In this document: in pieces, positions 10,621 through 21,350 of the stretch
How positions within the stretch are numbered: the stretch's first letter is position 1
Layout: each line of letters starts with the position of its first letter
Assembly (NCBI GenBank): GCA_024516035.1
Contig: CM044956.1
Coordinates: 3,493,501-3,557,500 of the forward strand
Origin: Bactericera cockerelli
Lineage: Eukaryota; Arthropoda; Insecta; Hemiptera; Triozidae
DNA: 64,000 nt
Direction of reading: 5' to 3'
Notes under the pieces: model-generated
The model's input: the letters and a program-made list of their open reading frames with translations, nothing else
What the model was told of the DNA's origin: nothing
Database searches by the model: none
Made by a program: the position numbers and the translations under genes

Positions 10621-10645
10621 GAGAGAGAGAGGGGGGGGGGGAGAA
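10570..10645. repeat. (GA)n microsatellite with G run
   Basis: GA dinucleotides extend about 60 bp, followed by a G10 run. Open frames across it on both strands are low-complexity artefacts. Confidence 0.9.
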
Positions 10646-10783
10646 AAAAAAATGATTGAAAAGGATCAAGATGGAGAAGAGACATGTATTGAAAACAGAA
10701 AGAGAGAAACACACAGAGATAGAAAGAGAAAAGAACTCCGTGTGTGTGAGACAGAAAGAGATAGAACACACAAACTCTTATGC

Positions 10784-10822
10784 ACACACGAACACACGCA
10801 CACACACACCACACACACAGAG
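10784..10822. repeat. (CA)n microsatellite
   Basis: ACACA repeats with small interruptions, in a purine-rich tract that continues from the (GA)n array. Confidence 0.8.
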
Positions 10823-10911
10823 GAAAAAGAGATGTGATTGCAACAAAGTTGTAATTACCGAGAAGTAATAACAGGAGTCATGTGTGAGACGGGTCCAGAG
10901 ACCAATGAACT

Positions 10912-11224
10912 GAACCACTAGATGAACTAACCATAAAACTGAGAGAACTGAAACACTAGAGGAACTAACCATTATCCTGAGAGAACTGAACCACTAGAGG
11001 AACTAACCATTATCCTGAGAGAACTGAACCACTAGAGGAACTAACCATAATCCTGAGAGAACTGAACCACTAAAGGAACTAACCATTATCCTGAGAGAAC
11101 TGAACCACTAAAGGAACTAACCATGCACCTGAGAGAACTGAACGACTAAAGGAACTAACCATTATCCTGAGAGAACTGAACGACTAAAGGAACTAACCAT
11201 AATCCTGAGAGAACTGCACCACTC
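10912..11224. repeat. 38-bp minisatellite, about 8 copies
   Basis: The unit reads GAACCACTAGAGGAACTAAC followed by CATTATCCTGAGAGAACT, exactly 38 bp, repeated eight times with few substitutions. Later copies carry CTAAAGG and GAACGACT variants. It ends where a SINE C tail begins. Confidence 0.93.
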
Positions 11225-11355
11225 GTGATGCTGGCATTCCGGCTCAACCCAGGCTGGGTGAGGATAATGTGGGTAGCAGGTTTGTGAGTTTCTTGCGAAT
11301 GGAGGGTCAATCCCTGTCGAATATGACCATGCAGTTAAAACACAACGTTAAAACC
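11222..11355 (+). mobile_element. SINE C core and tail, head missing
   Basis: It starts CTCGTGATGCTGGCATTCCG and contains CAGGCTGGGTGAGG, GTGGGTAGCAGGTTTGTGAG, GCGAATGGAGGG and GACCATGCAGTT, ending near AACGTTAAAACC. The 5S-like head is absent. It is the only C copy in plus orientation here. Confidence 0.8.
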
Positions 11356-11452
11356 TAAACAAAGATCTATTAAAATGATCTAATAAACCTATCTTTTAAA
11401 ATGAAAACCCTTGAAGAAGAGTTGCTTAAGCCAACCTGGATCAGAATCTTAC

Positions 11453-11803
11453 CTGAAGAAGATGACGTGGATGAGAGCGAGGCCATGGAACTGACGGACA
11501 GCGGCCTGGGGACATGGGGAGGGGGAGGGGCCAGGGGCGTGGCTACGGGCGGCGCCGGCGGGGGGTCGGGCGGCCTCTTCCGCTCCGGATTCGGATTCGT
11601 GGGCGACCGCTTCATGTCGCCCCTCTGGCGGGCGCCGCCGTCGGCACTTTTCCGGCGCGAGGAATCTGTCGGCTTGGCGGCGGTGAGGGAGGGCAGGGTT
11701 GCCAGATGGGGCAGTGTTGCCAACTCGGAGGTTGGGGAGCCGATGAGCGTGTCGTACATGGCTAGCAGGGAAGACACCAGATCGTCGGAGTCGGCATGAC
11801 CAC
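11453..11803 (-). CDS. Internal exon of an unidentified host gene
   Basis: On the minus strand a 351-nt block lies between a strong acceptor (pyrimidine-rich tract ending CCCTGTCCCCAG, junction at 11804/11803) and a consensus donor (TCTTCAG|GTAAGAT, junction at 11453/11452). The frame is open throughout and both ends are phase 1: 116 complete codons plus split codons. The peptide begins GHADSDDLVSSLLAMYDTL, has a basic stretch near RRKSADGG and KRSP, a proline-rich block (PPDPPPAPPVATPLAPPPP) and ends RPLSVSSMASLSSTSSSS. It looks like a disordered linker exon of a larger protein; I do not recognise the gene. High GC and CpG contrast with the AT-rich surroundings. The plus strand also has a 132-codon frame, but without splice-site support. 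Neighbouring exons are not visible, so flanking sequence is probably long introns. Confidence 0.68.
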
Positions 11804-11846
11804 CTGGGGACAGGGAGGAGGGGAGGAGGAGGAGAGTTGTGGTCAA

Positions 11847-12160
11847 GTTGTGGTGAAACGTTTAGTTATATTGGTACCAACAAACAGTTTGAGTGACAAA
11901 ATGGGTGGCAATCTTCAGTTGAAAAAGAAAACACAAACAAAATTAAAGAAATAAGAGCAAACTATATTTTAATTACCTTTTTTTAAAAATAGAGATATTT
12001 TATTTATCAATAGACGTAATAGATATTCCTACATTGTTGGTTTCAGGTAATGCCAGTATTATCAATAATAATTCTGATAAGTTAGAACCTGCAATTGAGT
12101 GCCATCATACCTAATAATTGGATACTTTCAAAAAAAGGATTTACCCACTACTGAATATAA
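11847..12160. other. No gene seen; presumed intron
   Basis: AT-rich sequence just upstream (in gene direction) of the minus-strand exon. No further exon could be supported. Confidence 0.4.
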
Positions 12161-12164
12161 TTAT

Positions 12165-12345
12165 ATTATGTCGTAGAGAAGTATGTTCATTCACTAGTTC
12201 AGAAAATACTGCTAAATGACAAGCAGGAGCTTGTGCATCAGGGAACCATACAATATTATGTCGTAGGGAAGTATGTGCTAGCAGATTCAGTAGTTCAGGA
12301 AATGCTGCTAAATGACTAGCAGGAGCTTGTGCATCAGACAACCAC
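12165..12345. repeat. Tandem duplication, about 90 bp unit, two copies
   Basis: Both copies start ATTATGTCGTAGRGAAGTATG and contain TGCTAAATGAC, AGCAGGAGCTTGTGCATCAG. The minus-strand translation repeats DAQAPAxHLAxFxEL, but there is no start, splice or longer frame to support a gene. Confidence 0.75.
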
Positions 12346-12705
12346 ATCTACCACAACAATTTTGTTCATTTCAATTAGTCTTCTGTGGTTTTCATGTAAT
12401 TGAAAACGATGTGGGTATTTTCATCATTAAAATTCAGCAAATTCCAGAGTTCGAGATTGCGTCTAATTAAATTCGACACATTTCTTGTTTCTCTTGTTGT
12501 TGGTGGTTTTCCTTTCCTTTGCCAGAGAGCAGGCAAAGTGTTCTTTCTATCTAAGACAAAGTGTGCGGTGCCATCAGTAAGTATTACTTCCGAGAAATTT
12601 TCTTTTTTTCTTACTTTCTATTACCTACCTAGGTATAATGTATAGAAAGTATTGTTTTCAGTCGGTTTTTTCGAAATTGAGCTGATGACATTTTTTGGTA
12701 TACTG
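12346..12705. other. No gene seen
   Basis: AT-rich sequence with no repeat or coding signal that I can support. Confidence 0.4.
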
Positions 12706-12708
12706 ATG

Positions 12709-12903
12709 GCATTGGTAGTCAAGTGGTTAACGCGCTAGTCTGGTGATCGAGGTAGCGTAGGGATCCGTTGCGCGTTGGTGCGAATCCCAGCCAATGCATG
12801 AATTTTTCTTCATTTGTTTGAGTTTATGACCTCATAATAATAAGCCTTTAAGAGTTAACCTCGCCTGGTGCTTAACTTCCACTGAAGAGTGTTATTATTA
12901 TTA
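12709..12903 (+). mobile_element. SINE A copy
   Basis: Head GCATTGGTAGTCAAGTGG with A box, GTCTGGTGATCGAGGTAGCG, B-box-like TTGGTGCGAATCCC, body with GACCTCATAATAATAAG and CTCGCCTGGTGC, and an (ATT)n end. A small insertion, GCGCGTTG, sits before the B box. Confidence 0.87.
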
Positions 12904-13241
12904 GTTATAACTTTTAATATATTATTATAACCTTCGGCCTTCCACTAAAGCCACCTTCGCCATTATAATAATTTATTATTAAAATGGCGTACAACTATCT
13001 TGTCGGGTCAAGTTTAGTGTAAGAGGTTTATATCACCCAACCGACCTCAGTAGCTAGGTAACCACCTTCTAAAATCCTCCTCTGTAAAACACCATCCAAT
13101 GATAGTTTATTATTTAATTTATGTTTCTGTGCTTGTGAATTTTTATATGTTTATAAAAAATAAATGATGAAAAAGTATTTAATAAAAACAAAATAAACAA
13201 AAAAAACTCGGAAGAAGTTTTACTAGACTCAGTGTATTGAC

Positions 13242-13278
<37 letters not shown>

Positions 13279-14432
13279 GTAATTTCAACACTGTGTTTCG
13301 ACCTTAAATGGTTCGAAGCACAGCAATAACTGAAATGTTTATACTAAAAACTAAACTTATAATTAGGTACATTATTCCTAACATTATATTAAAATATGTC
13401 AGGTTTAGGATTTAATGTATTATAATGGTGCATTATATGGTTAATGGGAGATTTTAAATGATGGTTATTTTTTGATATTGGAATACTAAAAAAGGTAGAG
13501 ATGTTGGGACGTAATCTAGGTTTTGGTACATGAATGTTGAGATTGGAGAGAATGTAGGGACTATCTATTTTGCTACTTAGGCCCGTATTTTTGAACGACC
13601 CTAAAACAAATTTAGTGTGAGTGGTCCGGATACGCGTGCGCAGTGAATCATATCAGCCACAGAGACAGAATTTATTTTGAACTTAAGTTTTGAACGCTTC
13701 TTACAGATCTTGAGCGCAGCTCAGCGCATGAGCAGAAACCATTTCAGCCAGAAAGATGTAGATATAAATATAAATAAACAACACGTTTCTTTGCATTTCC
13801 AATCAGCTGACCCTAAAAGTGAATGAAATTTGTTGAAATTTTGAAGTGTCGAAATTGGTCACTTTACAATTGCCGGTGATTTCTCATCGGTATTTTTGAA
13901 ATTCGTGAAGACACATTATAATATTTCTTGGAAGTGATTTTACTTCCTAACTATTATTGTATTTTATTTATTTAGCAAATAGATAACCTTTTTAACAAAT
14001 TTGTGATAATCCCTTATAATTATGCTGGCAATATTCGAGAAACAAACAAAACGCTAATTTTGCACCGCCAAGAAAGAAAGAAAGAAAAGCTTTTTTATAT
14101 ACCTACGTATATCCACGTATTTTCTTTGGAAAGACGAACATATTTCAAGAGATATCCTTAATTTTGAATGGCCTAATAGAGCCTGAAAGACCTGAAGACA
14201 TCTGATTAAGAAAAAAGTTTGCTAACAAGTAGTTTGGACAAACTAATTTACAATAGACATGCATGTTGTATTTATTGAAAGTTAAATATTTGTCATTATA
14301 TTCTAAATATGAATAAAAAATATTATACGTATCTTTTAATCAAGTATATATGCAAAAAAAAAAAAAAAATATTTTTACTGTACCCTCCTCATTTTAGGAC
14401 AAAGGTAGCATTTACCTATCTCGTTTTTTTTT

Positions 14433-14613
14433 CATATTACGACGGGGGTTTTACCCTGCGATCGCAGGAAACTCACAAACCTTCTACCCACATTAACTTC
14501 AGCCAGCCTGGGTTGGGTCGAAATGCCAGCATCAAGAAGTCTTCACCTGGACGTTGCTTAACTTTGGTGGTCCCACGAAAACCGGTGCGTTCACAGCGCC
14601 ATCAACGCTGGCT
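14433..14613 (-). mobile_element. SINE C copy with 5S rRNA-like head
   Basis: On the minus strand the head runs GCCAGCGTTGATGGCGC, CACCGGTTTTCGTGGGACC, ACCAAAGTTAAGCAACGTCC, then the core GATGCTGGCATTTCG and tail GTGAGTTTCCTGCGATCG, AACCCCCGTCG. The head aligns with the 5' half of 5S rRNA. It is nested in M3. Confidence 0.85.
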
Positions 14614-14805
14614 CTATCTGGTTTATTTGTGATTTTATATCACAACATATGTCGGTAGGTTGACGAAATTTCAAGTAACATATTCATTTTTTATTCTCGT
14701 ATGTCACATGTGGTCGTCTCTACCAATACTCATTTTTCCACACCAGATATTAGTGAACCACGTAACATCCAAAATACAGATATAAAAAAGTCTAATTCCT
14801 CCGGA

Positions 14806-14872
14806 ATTCAAACTCAGCTCACTTCAATGTAAGTCTGGTGCGCTAGACCACTCGGACACTGTGACTCCTGAC
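14806..14872 (-). mobile_element. tRNA-like SINE fragment
   Basis: The minus strand shows TGTCCGAGTGGTCTAGCGC, an A-box/D-arm like tRNA-Leu or tRNA-Ser, and GAGTTTGAATTCC as a decayed B box. There is no acceptor pairing. Confidence 0.55.
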
Positions 14873-15104
14873 ACCGTCGAGCATAGAAAGTCTTTGAAGG
14901 GCTTGGGAAATCATGAATAATGAGTACATTTGGTAGATACCTGTGTAGAAAATAATTAAAATGCAGAACATTGAAAAGAGAACATTGGATAGTGATAAAA
15001 CAATGAATTAACATTTTTCTTTATTAATAAATTAATTCAATTATTGAACAATAGATAGCACAGTTTGAGTTGGACGGGGAATAGCATCAAGATTGTCCAA
15101 AATT

Positions 15105-15201
15105 TAAATGGTCACCCATCCGAGTCCTGAATTCGCTGGACGTTGCTTATCATAATCGACAGAACGAAAACTGGTGAATTCAACGTGCCATCGACACTGA
15201 T
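15105..15201 (-). mobile_element. SINE C head fragment (5S-like)
   Basis: The minus strand reads GTCGATGGCACGTTGAATTC, then CCAGTTTTCGTTCTGTCG, GATAAGCAACGTCCAGCG, CTCGGATGGGTGACC. The GATGGGTGACC end corresponds to the intermediate element/box C side of 5S rRNA, missing in several other C copies. Confidence 0.75.
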
Positions 15202-15209
15202 ATCAAGAT

Positions 15210-16200
15210 TCAACGTGCCTGTGAGATATAAATTGTAGGTACTTCTTTCGCTGAGAAGGCTGAGATCGGAATAGTAATAATTATTTTCAAATTGGCTTCC
15301 ATCTCGGAAAAAACTTGTTTAAATTCTCAAAAAGGATAAAGAAATTTAAAACTATTAAACAAGAAGAATCACCAGACAAAAATTATTTTTGAAAAGATTA
15401 GAAAATGTAAACAATAACACAGATGATTTTCACACAGAGGTGAAAATACCCTCTGTGTGAAATGGGCCATATTCACAGAAAAATTGTAATTGCTCGTGAG
15501 CAAAGAAAATGTTTGCAAGCTTTATTTTTAGCTTTGTGATGTACATATACCTTTTACTTCCATAGATACAAAAGCTTTTGATATTTGATAAAAGAAAAAA
15601 CTCTTTATTGTACTCAAAACTTTTTTATTGTAGATCGAAGCAACTCCTTTGGATTTCGGAAGAAAAAGCATTTCCTTCTTTTGAATGGGGCCCAATATTG
15701 CGCCTGTGCGGAAACGGAATCGAGCACTGAGGTTATATAACATAGAGGGAACCCGATGTATCAAGATTTGCGTTCAAAATAGACCATCAGCTGATTTCAA
15801 AATCAATGCCGGACTTGTAGTAATTTTTCTCTCGCGAAAGAGTGGGTACCTAAACTACCTAATTCTTCTGAAATAATATTTTTACTATTTTCATACTTAC
15901 ATATTAGTAATTTCTGTCTTTCATCCTCTTTTACTTTCCTTATTTTCTACTTATTATGTAGTAATATAAGAGTTGGTATCTGACGTGAAATTTAAAGATG
16001 TTTAGATGTCCGCCTTTACATGAAGTAAACAAAAAATTCAAATAAATTGAACCAATCAGAAGCCGGGATTTGTTGAAAGAGGGACCATCAGCTGTTCAAA
16101 GTTGGACGCATAAATTTGTTCAACTCGAGATAGGTAAGGTTCCCTCTATATTATATGATCTCAGTGGAATCGAGAGATTCATAAGTCACAATTTATATAT
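15210..16200. other. Interior of M3, no gene seen
   Basis: Mostly unique AT-rich DNA. Short frames are present on both strands, but none resembles a transposase. Confidence 0.4.
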
Positions 16201-16975
16201 TTCATTGGCCAAAAAATTTCAAAATCCCGACGGTTGTCCCTAAAGTAGTTTTAGGGACGTTCAAAAATACGGGCCTTAGTATTTTTTGTAGAAATAGAAC
16301 TTGGTTTTGGTCAAATCTTGATTGGACTGAGTCTATAGGAATGTTTTCTATTAATGAATTGTAGGGTATGTAGTTGGGGTACTTTGGGTAGAAACCATTT
16401 AGCTTGCAGAAAAGGTACCTAACAAATTTTTTCTGGATGATCTCAACTTTTTTTCTATTTATTTGGGTTTGAGGACACCATACAACAGAGGCGTATTCAA
16501 GTATGGAACGCACTAAGGATTTATATAGAAGGAGTATAGCGTCCATGTCATCTATGGGGTCACAGTGGCGTATTATGCAGCCTAGGATAGAATAAGCTTT
16601 TTTAGTTGTTTGTTCAATGTGTTCATTCCAAGATAAATTGTTAGTTATTACAACACCAAGATCTTTGATTGATGATTTTTCTTGTAGAGGGGTATTGTCA
16701 ATGTTGTATGTGTGTACAATTCTATGTTTTTTGTATGTGAAAGTCATTTTGGCACACTTGTCTGGGTGAAAATGGAGTCCAATAGAGTTTAGCCAAAGAT
16801 GTAGAGAATCGAGGTCTTTTTGTAGTAAGTCACAGTCGCTTGTCTTATTGATTGTTCTGTAAATTTTAATGTCATCAACATAAAGTTTATATTCTGAGTG
16901 AGATATGTGATGTTTTAGGTCATCATATGCAAGAATGAATATTGATAGTGGACTCATCATATTGATAGTGGACTC

Positions 16976-17520
16976 TGTAATTTTGTGAAGGTGTATGCAA
17001 TGTATTGGATATTAAAATTAAAATATGCTCCTAACCTCGAGTGTTAAAAAAATCAAAGTGCTGACTAGTCTAAAATCGCATAGAAGACTTCAGTAGCAAC
17101 ATATACATACAACAGAGAGTTCGAGAACAAAATTCTTACTAGACTGAAATAAATGTTGACCATTGAATTCCTAGAATTGCGTTACAGAAAAACACATCAC
17201 AAGGAAAATGTAAAAAAGCTGACCACTCTAAAGTGAAAATTAATATTAAAAATAAAATCTATCCTAGCCTTGCGTTTTAAAAGAACACATGAAATAATAG
17301 AATGTGCTGAGCAGTCTGAAATCGCATAGCTCACCAGAGGAGTCCTGCACACTCAACAAGCACATTCAACAACAACAAAAACATCAACAACAATCACCAC
17401 AACAACAACAACCACAACAACACAAGAGTAGGCTGAGTAGGCACAGAATTAGACTGAACGAAATTTTACTAGACCGCGGGGGCGGCCGGAAATGACTCGG
17501 TAATAAAAACATAAGCTGAA
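16976..17520. other. No gene seen
   Basis: It contains three loose GATAT/AAATCGCATAG-type repeats and a CAA-rich patch (17355-17425). The patch gives a Gln-rich frame typical of simple sequence. Confidence 0.4.
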
Positions 17521-17525
17521 CAGTT

Positions 17526-18095
17526 CCTTCCAGCAGAGAAGATGCGCCTACAGGAGGAATACCAGGTCTTGTTATTAATAGATAGGAAATACACACAGAT
17601 GTGCAGCACTCCACGCAGGCGAATACGATGAATTAGACTTCGTTATTACAGCGTTACATATAATATACAGGGTAGTTATTACAGCGTTACATAATTATAA
17701 TATACAGGGTAGTTATTACAGTGTTACATATAATAATATACAGGGTAGTTATTACAGCGTTACATATAATATACAGGGTGATCTCATACTTATTCCAGCA
17801 GAGAAGATGCGCCTACAGGAGGAATACCAGGTCTTGTTATTAATAGATAGGAAATACACACAGATGTGCAGCACTCCACACAGGCGAATACGATGAATTA
17901 GACTTCGTTATTACAGCGTTACATATAATATACAGGGTCGTTATTACAGCGTTACATATAATATACAGGGTGATACCATACTTATTCCAGCAGAGAAGAT
18001 ACTGCAACAGAAGCATGGCAGGTCTAGTTATTCATAGATAGGAAATACACACAGATGTGCCTTCCACTGCTTCCACACAGGCGAATACGATAAAT
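17526..18095. repeat. Complex tandem repeat with CAGGGT modules
   Basis: A block starting CCAGCAGAGAAGATGCGCC and passing GTCTTGTTATTAATAGATAG and CACAGATGTGCAGCACTCC occurs at about 17529, 17795 and, diverged, 17987. Between blocks sit 1-4 copies of TTATTACAGCGTTACATATA followed by ATATACAGGGT. An inverted fragment lies at 21938-22052. The ATATACAGGGT junctions match the termini of the fold-back elements P1 and P2. Confidence 0.85.
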
Positions 18096-18099
18096 TAGA

Positions 18100-18950
18100 A
18101 ATTGACAAACTGGAAAAAATCGATTTTATATTCTCGCTCAGCCTTGATCTATATACTTGTTCTTGACAATATTCATTTTGGAGAAAAGTGATTCATAATT
18201 GTACGTTCAACCAAATAAAGTGAGGAAGTTGTAAGCTAATTTAGCAAGGTAACGTACTTTTTTGGAACTTTCTTACACCAAAACTCTTCAGCCGATACTG
18301 TCTCTTTGCACATTGTTACGACTACTTCTTGTTGCAAATCAATGATTTCCATCTGCAATGAGGTCTTTGGACTATGAATTGGCTTCATCCGCCGATTCGC
18401 CAGACGGTAATTTTTTTTGAAGAAAGAGAAAAAAAATGATTTTTTTTTCGGACCTCCAATTTTTGTTCTGTCCGCGGGCCGGACAAAAGAGCTTCGCGAT
18501 CCGGATTCGGATTCTGAGTCATTTATCCTGTGTCTAAGCAACTATTGTACATATTAAAGTATATTATACCCACTTCAATTTCAATTTCTAGTAGTGAATC
18601 TCGTCTACTTTACGGCCTACATAAATGAAATAACCACATATTCTACAACAGTTACCTTTATATCAATAGAAATTGAATATGTATAAAACGAACTGTTACA
18701 AACGAAAATTGAAATGCTCGATGAGCAGAATAGAAATCTCATTTCCACTAACCAGTCACTAGTCCATTATGTCATTGTTCCCTCAGACAATGAAACTCAT
18801 GAGATCACAGCACATGATCTCATTTTCTAATTAACATCGATAAAATTGGATGGAGTTTCTAATTTTATTGATGATTTTTTTTCAACAGAGCTAGTCCGCT
18901 CTTTTTTCATCAACTTGCGAATTTAAATTGAATCTAATTATCAGAATAGT
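18100..18950. other. No gene seen
   Basis: AT-rich DNA. A 101-codon minus-strand frame (18236-18541) has no recognisable domain or splice support. Confidence 0.4.
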
Positions 18951-18954
18951 CAAT

Positions 18955-19120
18955 AATGATAAGATCGCCTTATTATTACTGCCCGATTAGGAATATTAAA
19001 TCCCATTATTCTAGCAGTAAGCCTAAGACGTATTATTATGTGGTAAAAATCCCAAATCGGAGGATAACTTGTCATGTCCCGGCTGTGTTTCGAACCCACG
19101 ACCTCTGGAATCTTCGCCAG
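18955..19120 (-). mobile_element. SINE E copy, mostly tail
   Basis: The minus strand shows a B-box region GGGTTCGAAACAC, then TGGGATTTTTACCACATAAT and a distinctive end GGGCAGTAATAATAAGGCGA. The end matches 49376-49432. The A-box side is poorly preserved. Confidence 0.7.
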
Positions 19121-19366
19121 CATTATTAACACTTTCAGGGTGATTAGAAAAAAGCACACTTACTTTAAAAAAATATACATGCTACTGCGGACGCTTCTGG
19201 TCTGTGTTGTAACTTGGACTTTTATCAACAAAAACCTAACTCCTAGAACTAAAACTTGAAACAAAGTTTCCATTAAAGACGAAACAAATTATATGCGAAT
19301 CGAAAATAACCAAAATAGCAATCTGCAACCTCAGTAGGTGATTTTAGCACATCCACCATACATAAC

Positions 19367-19548
19367 AGAGCATTCAGTGTTAGAGCATACAATACATATT
19401 AGAGCCCACATGTGGTAAGATACCACTCTTTTCTAGGGAGATAAATAATCTAGCTGTTCAGTATTAGAGCATACATATAACAGATTAGAACATACATGAC
19501 TACATGTGGTAAGATACCACTGTTCTCTGAGGAGATAACCAATCTATA
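19367..19548. repeat. Imperfect tandem duplication
   Basis: TCAGTRTTAGAGCATACA and ACATGTGGTAAGATACCACT recur about 85-100 bp apart, two copies. Confidence 0.7.
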
Positions 19549-19549
19549 G

Positions 19550-20640
19550 TAAGGCATTTAATTTATACTTGATTTTCTAATATTTGTTTATTGTTTCCAT
19601 TCTAAGACACAGAGACAGAACTAGTAGTCTGGCTTTGGTAGTTAGATAGATAATAAGTTATAAGTTAGATAAAGGCCAGGAGATCCTATCTATTCCGCTA
19701 ATGAATGCGAAACCCCAGGGTGCATTCTCTGTGCGAATTGATGCAGATTTTTTTTTTCAGAGATAAATCTTCCCCAGATCTTTCAACGGTTGCAGAGCGG
19801 CCATTTGTTTTGTTAATTGTCTGTTTTTTATCCCAATGAATGTTATTTTTTTCTGCTTTCTTATAGTTACTATTTTACTTTCCTTTTCTGGTTGGTTCTA
19901 ATATCCGAGTGTTTTTTGTCTTAATGTATTAGGGATAGCTGCTAGAATCTCAGTCCCATAGTGTCGAAAGAGGTTGTCAAAAAGTGGATTAAATGTTTTT
20001 CTTAGGAAAAATAGAGCCAAAATTTATTTTTGAATATTAGAATATTAGACTTTCCGTGTCTTATATTAAATTTGACGATTGATGGGGTATTATTAACCCC
20101 TGTGGACGCCCAGAAGCAATTTTCTGGGCCCCTTCCGTGTCCTGTGTGTGGTGATGAGGTGTTTATGTAAATAAATTTCACTAGTGAAAACTCTCTTATT
20201 TTTTTTTAATGTTTCGATTACTTGTCATACTCGATTAGCATATCGATTATTTTTTTTACTATCGGTTATTTATTTTTTACAATAAAATAATCGATAATGA
20301 AAACTCGATTATGCCCATCAACTGCTTCCAAGGGTATGGCCTAACCGTCACGCATTTCTCTAACCCACAGACCAAGGGCGAGACTATGAAACAAATCCAA
20401 ACTCTATTTTTCTTTCAACTATTGATGACTAAATACAATCAATTAAATCTATTTGTTTCAACTATTATTGGTTTTAGTGATTTGTTCTCTTGGTTCATTG
20501 TTGATGAACCCATTGTCAGCACTCATTACATGGATACATGGTCGTTGGTTTCTGTGAAGGACTTCGGATATACGAATTGTGATTGAAGGAGATGGTCATT
20601 TTCTTCTACCTACCAATCAATGATCTCTAATAAAAATTCA
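19550..20640. other. No gene seen
   Basis: AT-rich DNA with short frames only. A TCGATTA/ATCGATTATT-rich tract sits at 20215-20310. No RNA gene or repeat family could be assigned. Confidence 0.4.
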
Positions 20641-20647
20641 AAACAAG

Positions 20648-20850
20648 TAGTCACCGTTGCCGAGTGATTTAGCGCGCTAGGCATTGCACGCATGGTGACC
20701 TGGGTTCGATCCCCAGCGGGACAGGAATTTTTCTGCTCTGAACTTGGATGTTCGGGGTCCACTCATACCTCGTGAGGAAAAATGAGTTGTTACTTGTACG
20801 AGTAACGACTAGTGGCGGCATTACCAGAGTAAAAAGAAATTAATGTAATA
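20648..20850 (+). mobile_element. tRNA-like SINE, separate family (F)
   Basis: Head GTCACCGTTGCCGAGTGATT with a D-arm-like A box, a loop containing TTGCACG, and B box GGGTTCGATCCCC. The body follows (AATTTTTCTGCTCTG, TCGGGGTCCACTCATACC). Acceptor halves pair poorly and a body follows directly, so it is called a SINE and not a tRNA. It is the only copy in the window. Confidence 0.65.
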
Positions 20851-20995
20851 GAATTCGAAAAGTAAAGGAGGCTCTTAGTAATTCTGCGCTACCCACAAAA
20901 ATTGTGAAGAGGCATACTGCACTTGGAACCGAAATATTTTCAATAAAACAGACAAACGGACAGACAAACAAAAGCCAAATCGTCTAGTACCCAAG

Positions 20996-21309
20996 TTAAC
21001 TCTTTGCGGCACAGCTCGGATTTTTTTTAATAACCTTTCCGGCACGGTGGTCCCCAGAAAGACCACTTGGAAAATGTACCTTACTGCACGGTGGTCCATA
21101 TGAGAACTGTCTTTAGTATCGTCTCAGCACGCTTCACTCAGCCAGGGACCACTCAAGCTTCTTCCTATTGAATAAAAGTTTTCGGCTGTAGTCGGACAAT
21201 GTCGTAGCTTTCACAGGGCACAACAAGTCAGGAGGGCCCGTGCACTCCGTGCAGTAAGGGTCCCATTTTATGTGGTCCTCCTTGGGACCACCGTGCCGCA
21301 AAGAGTTAA
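20996..21309. mobile_element. M5: TTAA-flanked MITE
   Basis: Element 21000-21305 (306 bp) lies between TTAA at 20996-20999 and 21306-21309. The TIR CTCTTTGCGGCAC is inverted at the right end. CACGGTGGTCC recurs inside. TTAA duplication is the signature of piggyBac-type elements. There is no coding capacity. Confidence 0.85.
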
Positions 21310-21350
21310 AACAGAACTTATCCTCGCTTTACATTAATTTTCCCATACCT

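Larger units (their letters stand above)
13577..16278. mobile_element. M3: 2.7 kb TIR element with TTA duplication
   Basis: Element 13580-16275 is flanked by TTA (13577-13579 and 16276-16278). The TIRs GGCCCGTATTTTTGAACG (left and reverse-complemented right) extend about 28 bp with one mismatch, through CCCTAAAAC. Precise removal restores the LINE R2 frame. A 3-bp TTA/TAA duplication and GG-starting TIRs are typical of PIF/Harbinger elements; no transposase is visible. The interior carries two SINE C pieces and a tRNA-like fragment, so it is a carrier that collected other insertions. Confidence 0.88.
13389..16960 (-). pseudogene. LINE R2 ORF2 fragment, interrupted
   Basis: The upstream segment (16960 down to 16276) covers the RT palm from SPLSIFILAYDDL, the YVDD box, WLNSIGLHFHPDKC, and a C-terminal block (ILEYASVVWCPQ, KLNGFYPKYPN). 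It ends in FLQKIL at the M3 insertion. Joining across M3 with one copy of TTA (13577-13579) keeps the frame open to TAA at 13389-13391. The continuation reads VPKPRLRP, matching VPNLRLRN of R1. The part N-terminal of the RT palm is missing, so the copy is inactive. Confidence 0.85.
13242..16975 (-). mobile_element. LINE R2, 5'-truncated, split by DNA element M3
   Basis: On the minus strand a poly(A) tail (plus-strand T run 13242-13273) ends a LINE whose RT and C-terminal region lie at 16279-16960 and 13389-13576. The 2696-bp M3 element separates the two parts. The copy begins in the RT domain near 16975, so it is 5' truncated. A direct repeat of ATTGATAGTGGACTC occurs at the truncation point (about 16940-16972). 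The protein blocks match R1. Confidence 0.85.

Noticed and set aside
10514..10868. Overlapping frames of 60-96 codons on both strands
   Set aside because: They lie in (GA)n and (CA)n microsatellites and encode only low-complexity sequence.
11401..11799. 132-codon plus-strand frame over the GC-rich block
   Set aside because: No splice sites or stronger composition support. The minus strand has a consensus donor, acceptor and matching phases, so the plus frame is taken as a shadow.
20648..20722. Candidate tRNA gene with TTGCACG loop
   Set aside because: The acceptor halves pair only partly and the sequence continues into a SINE-like body.
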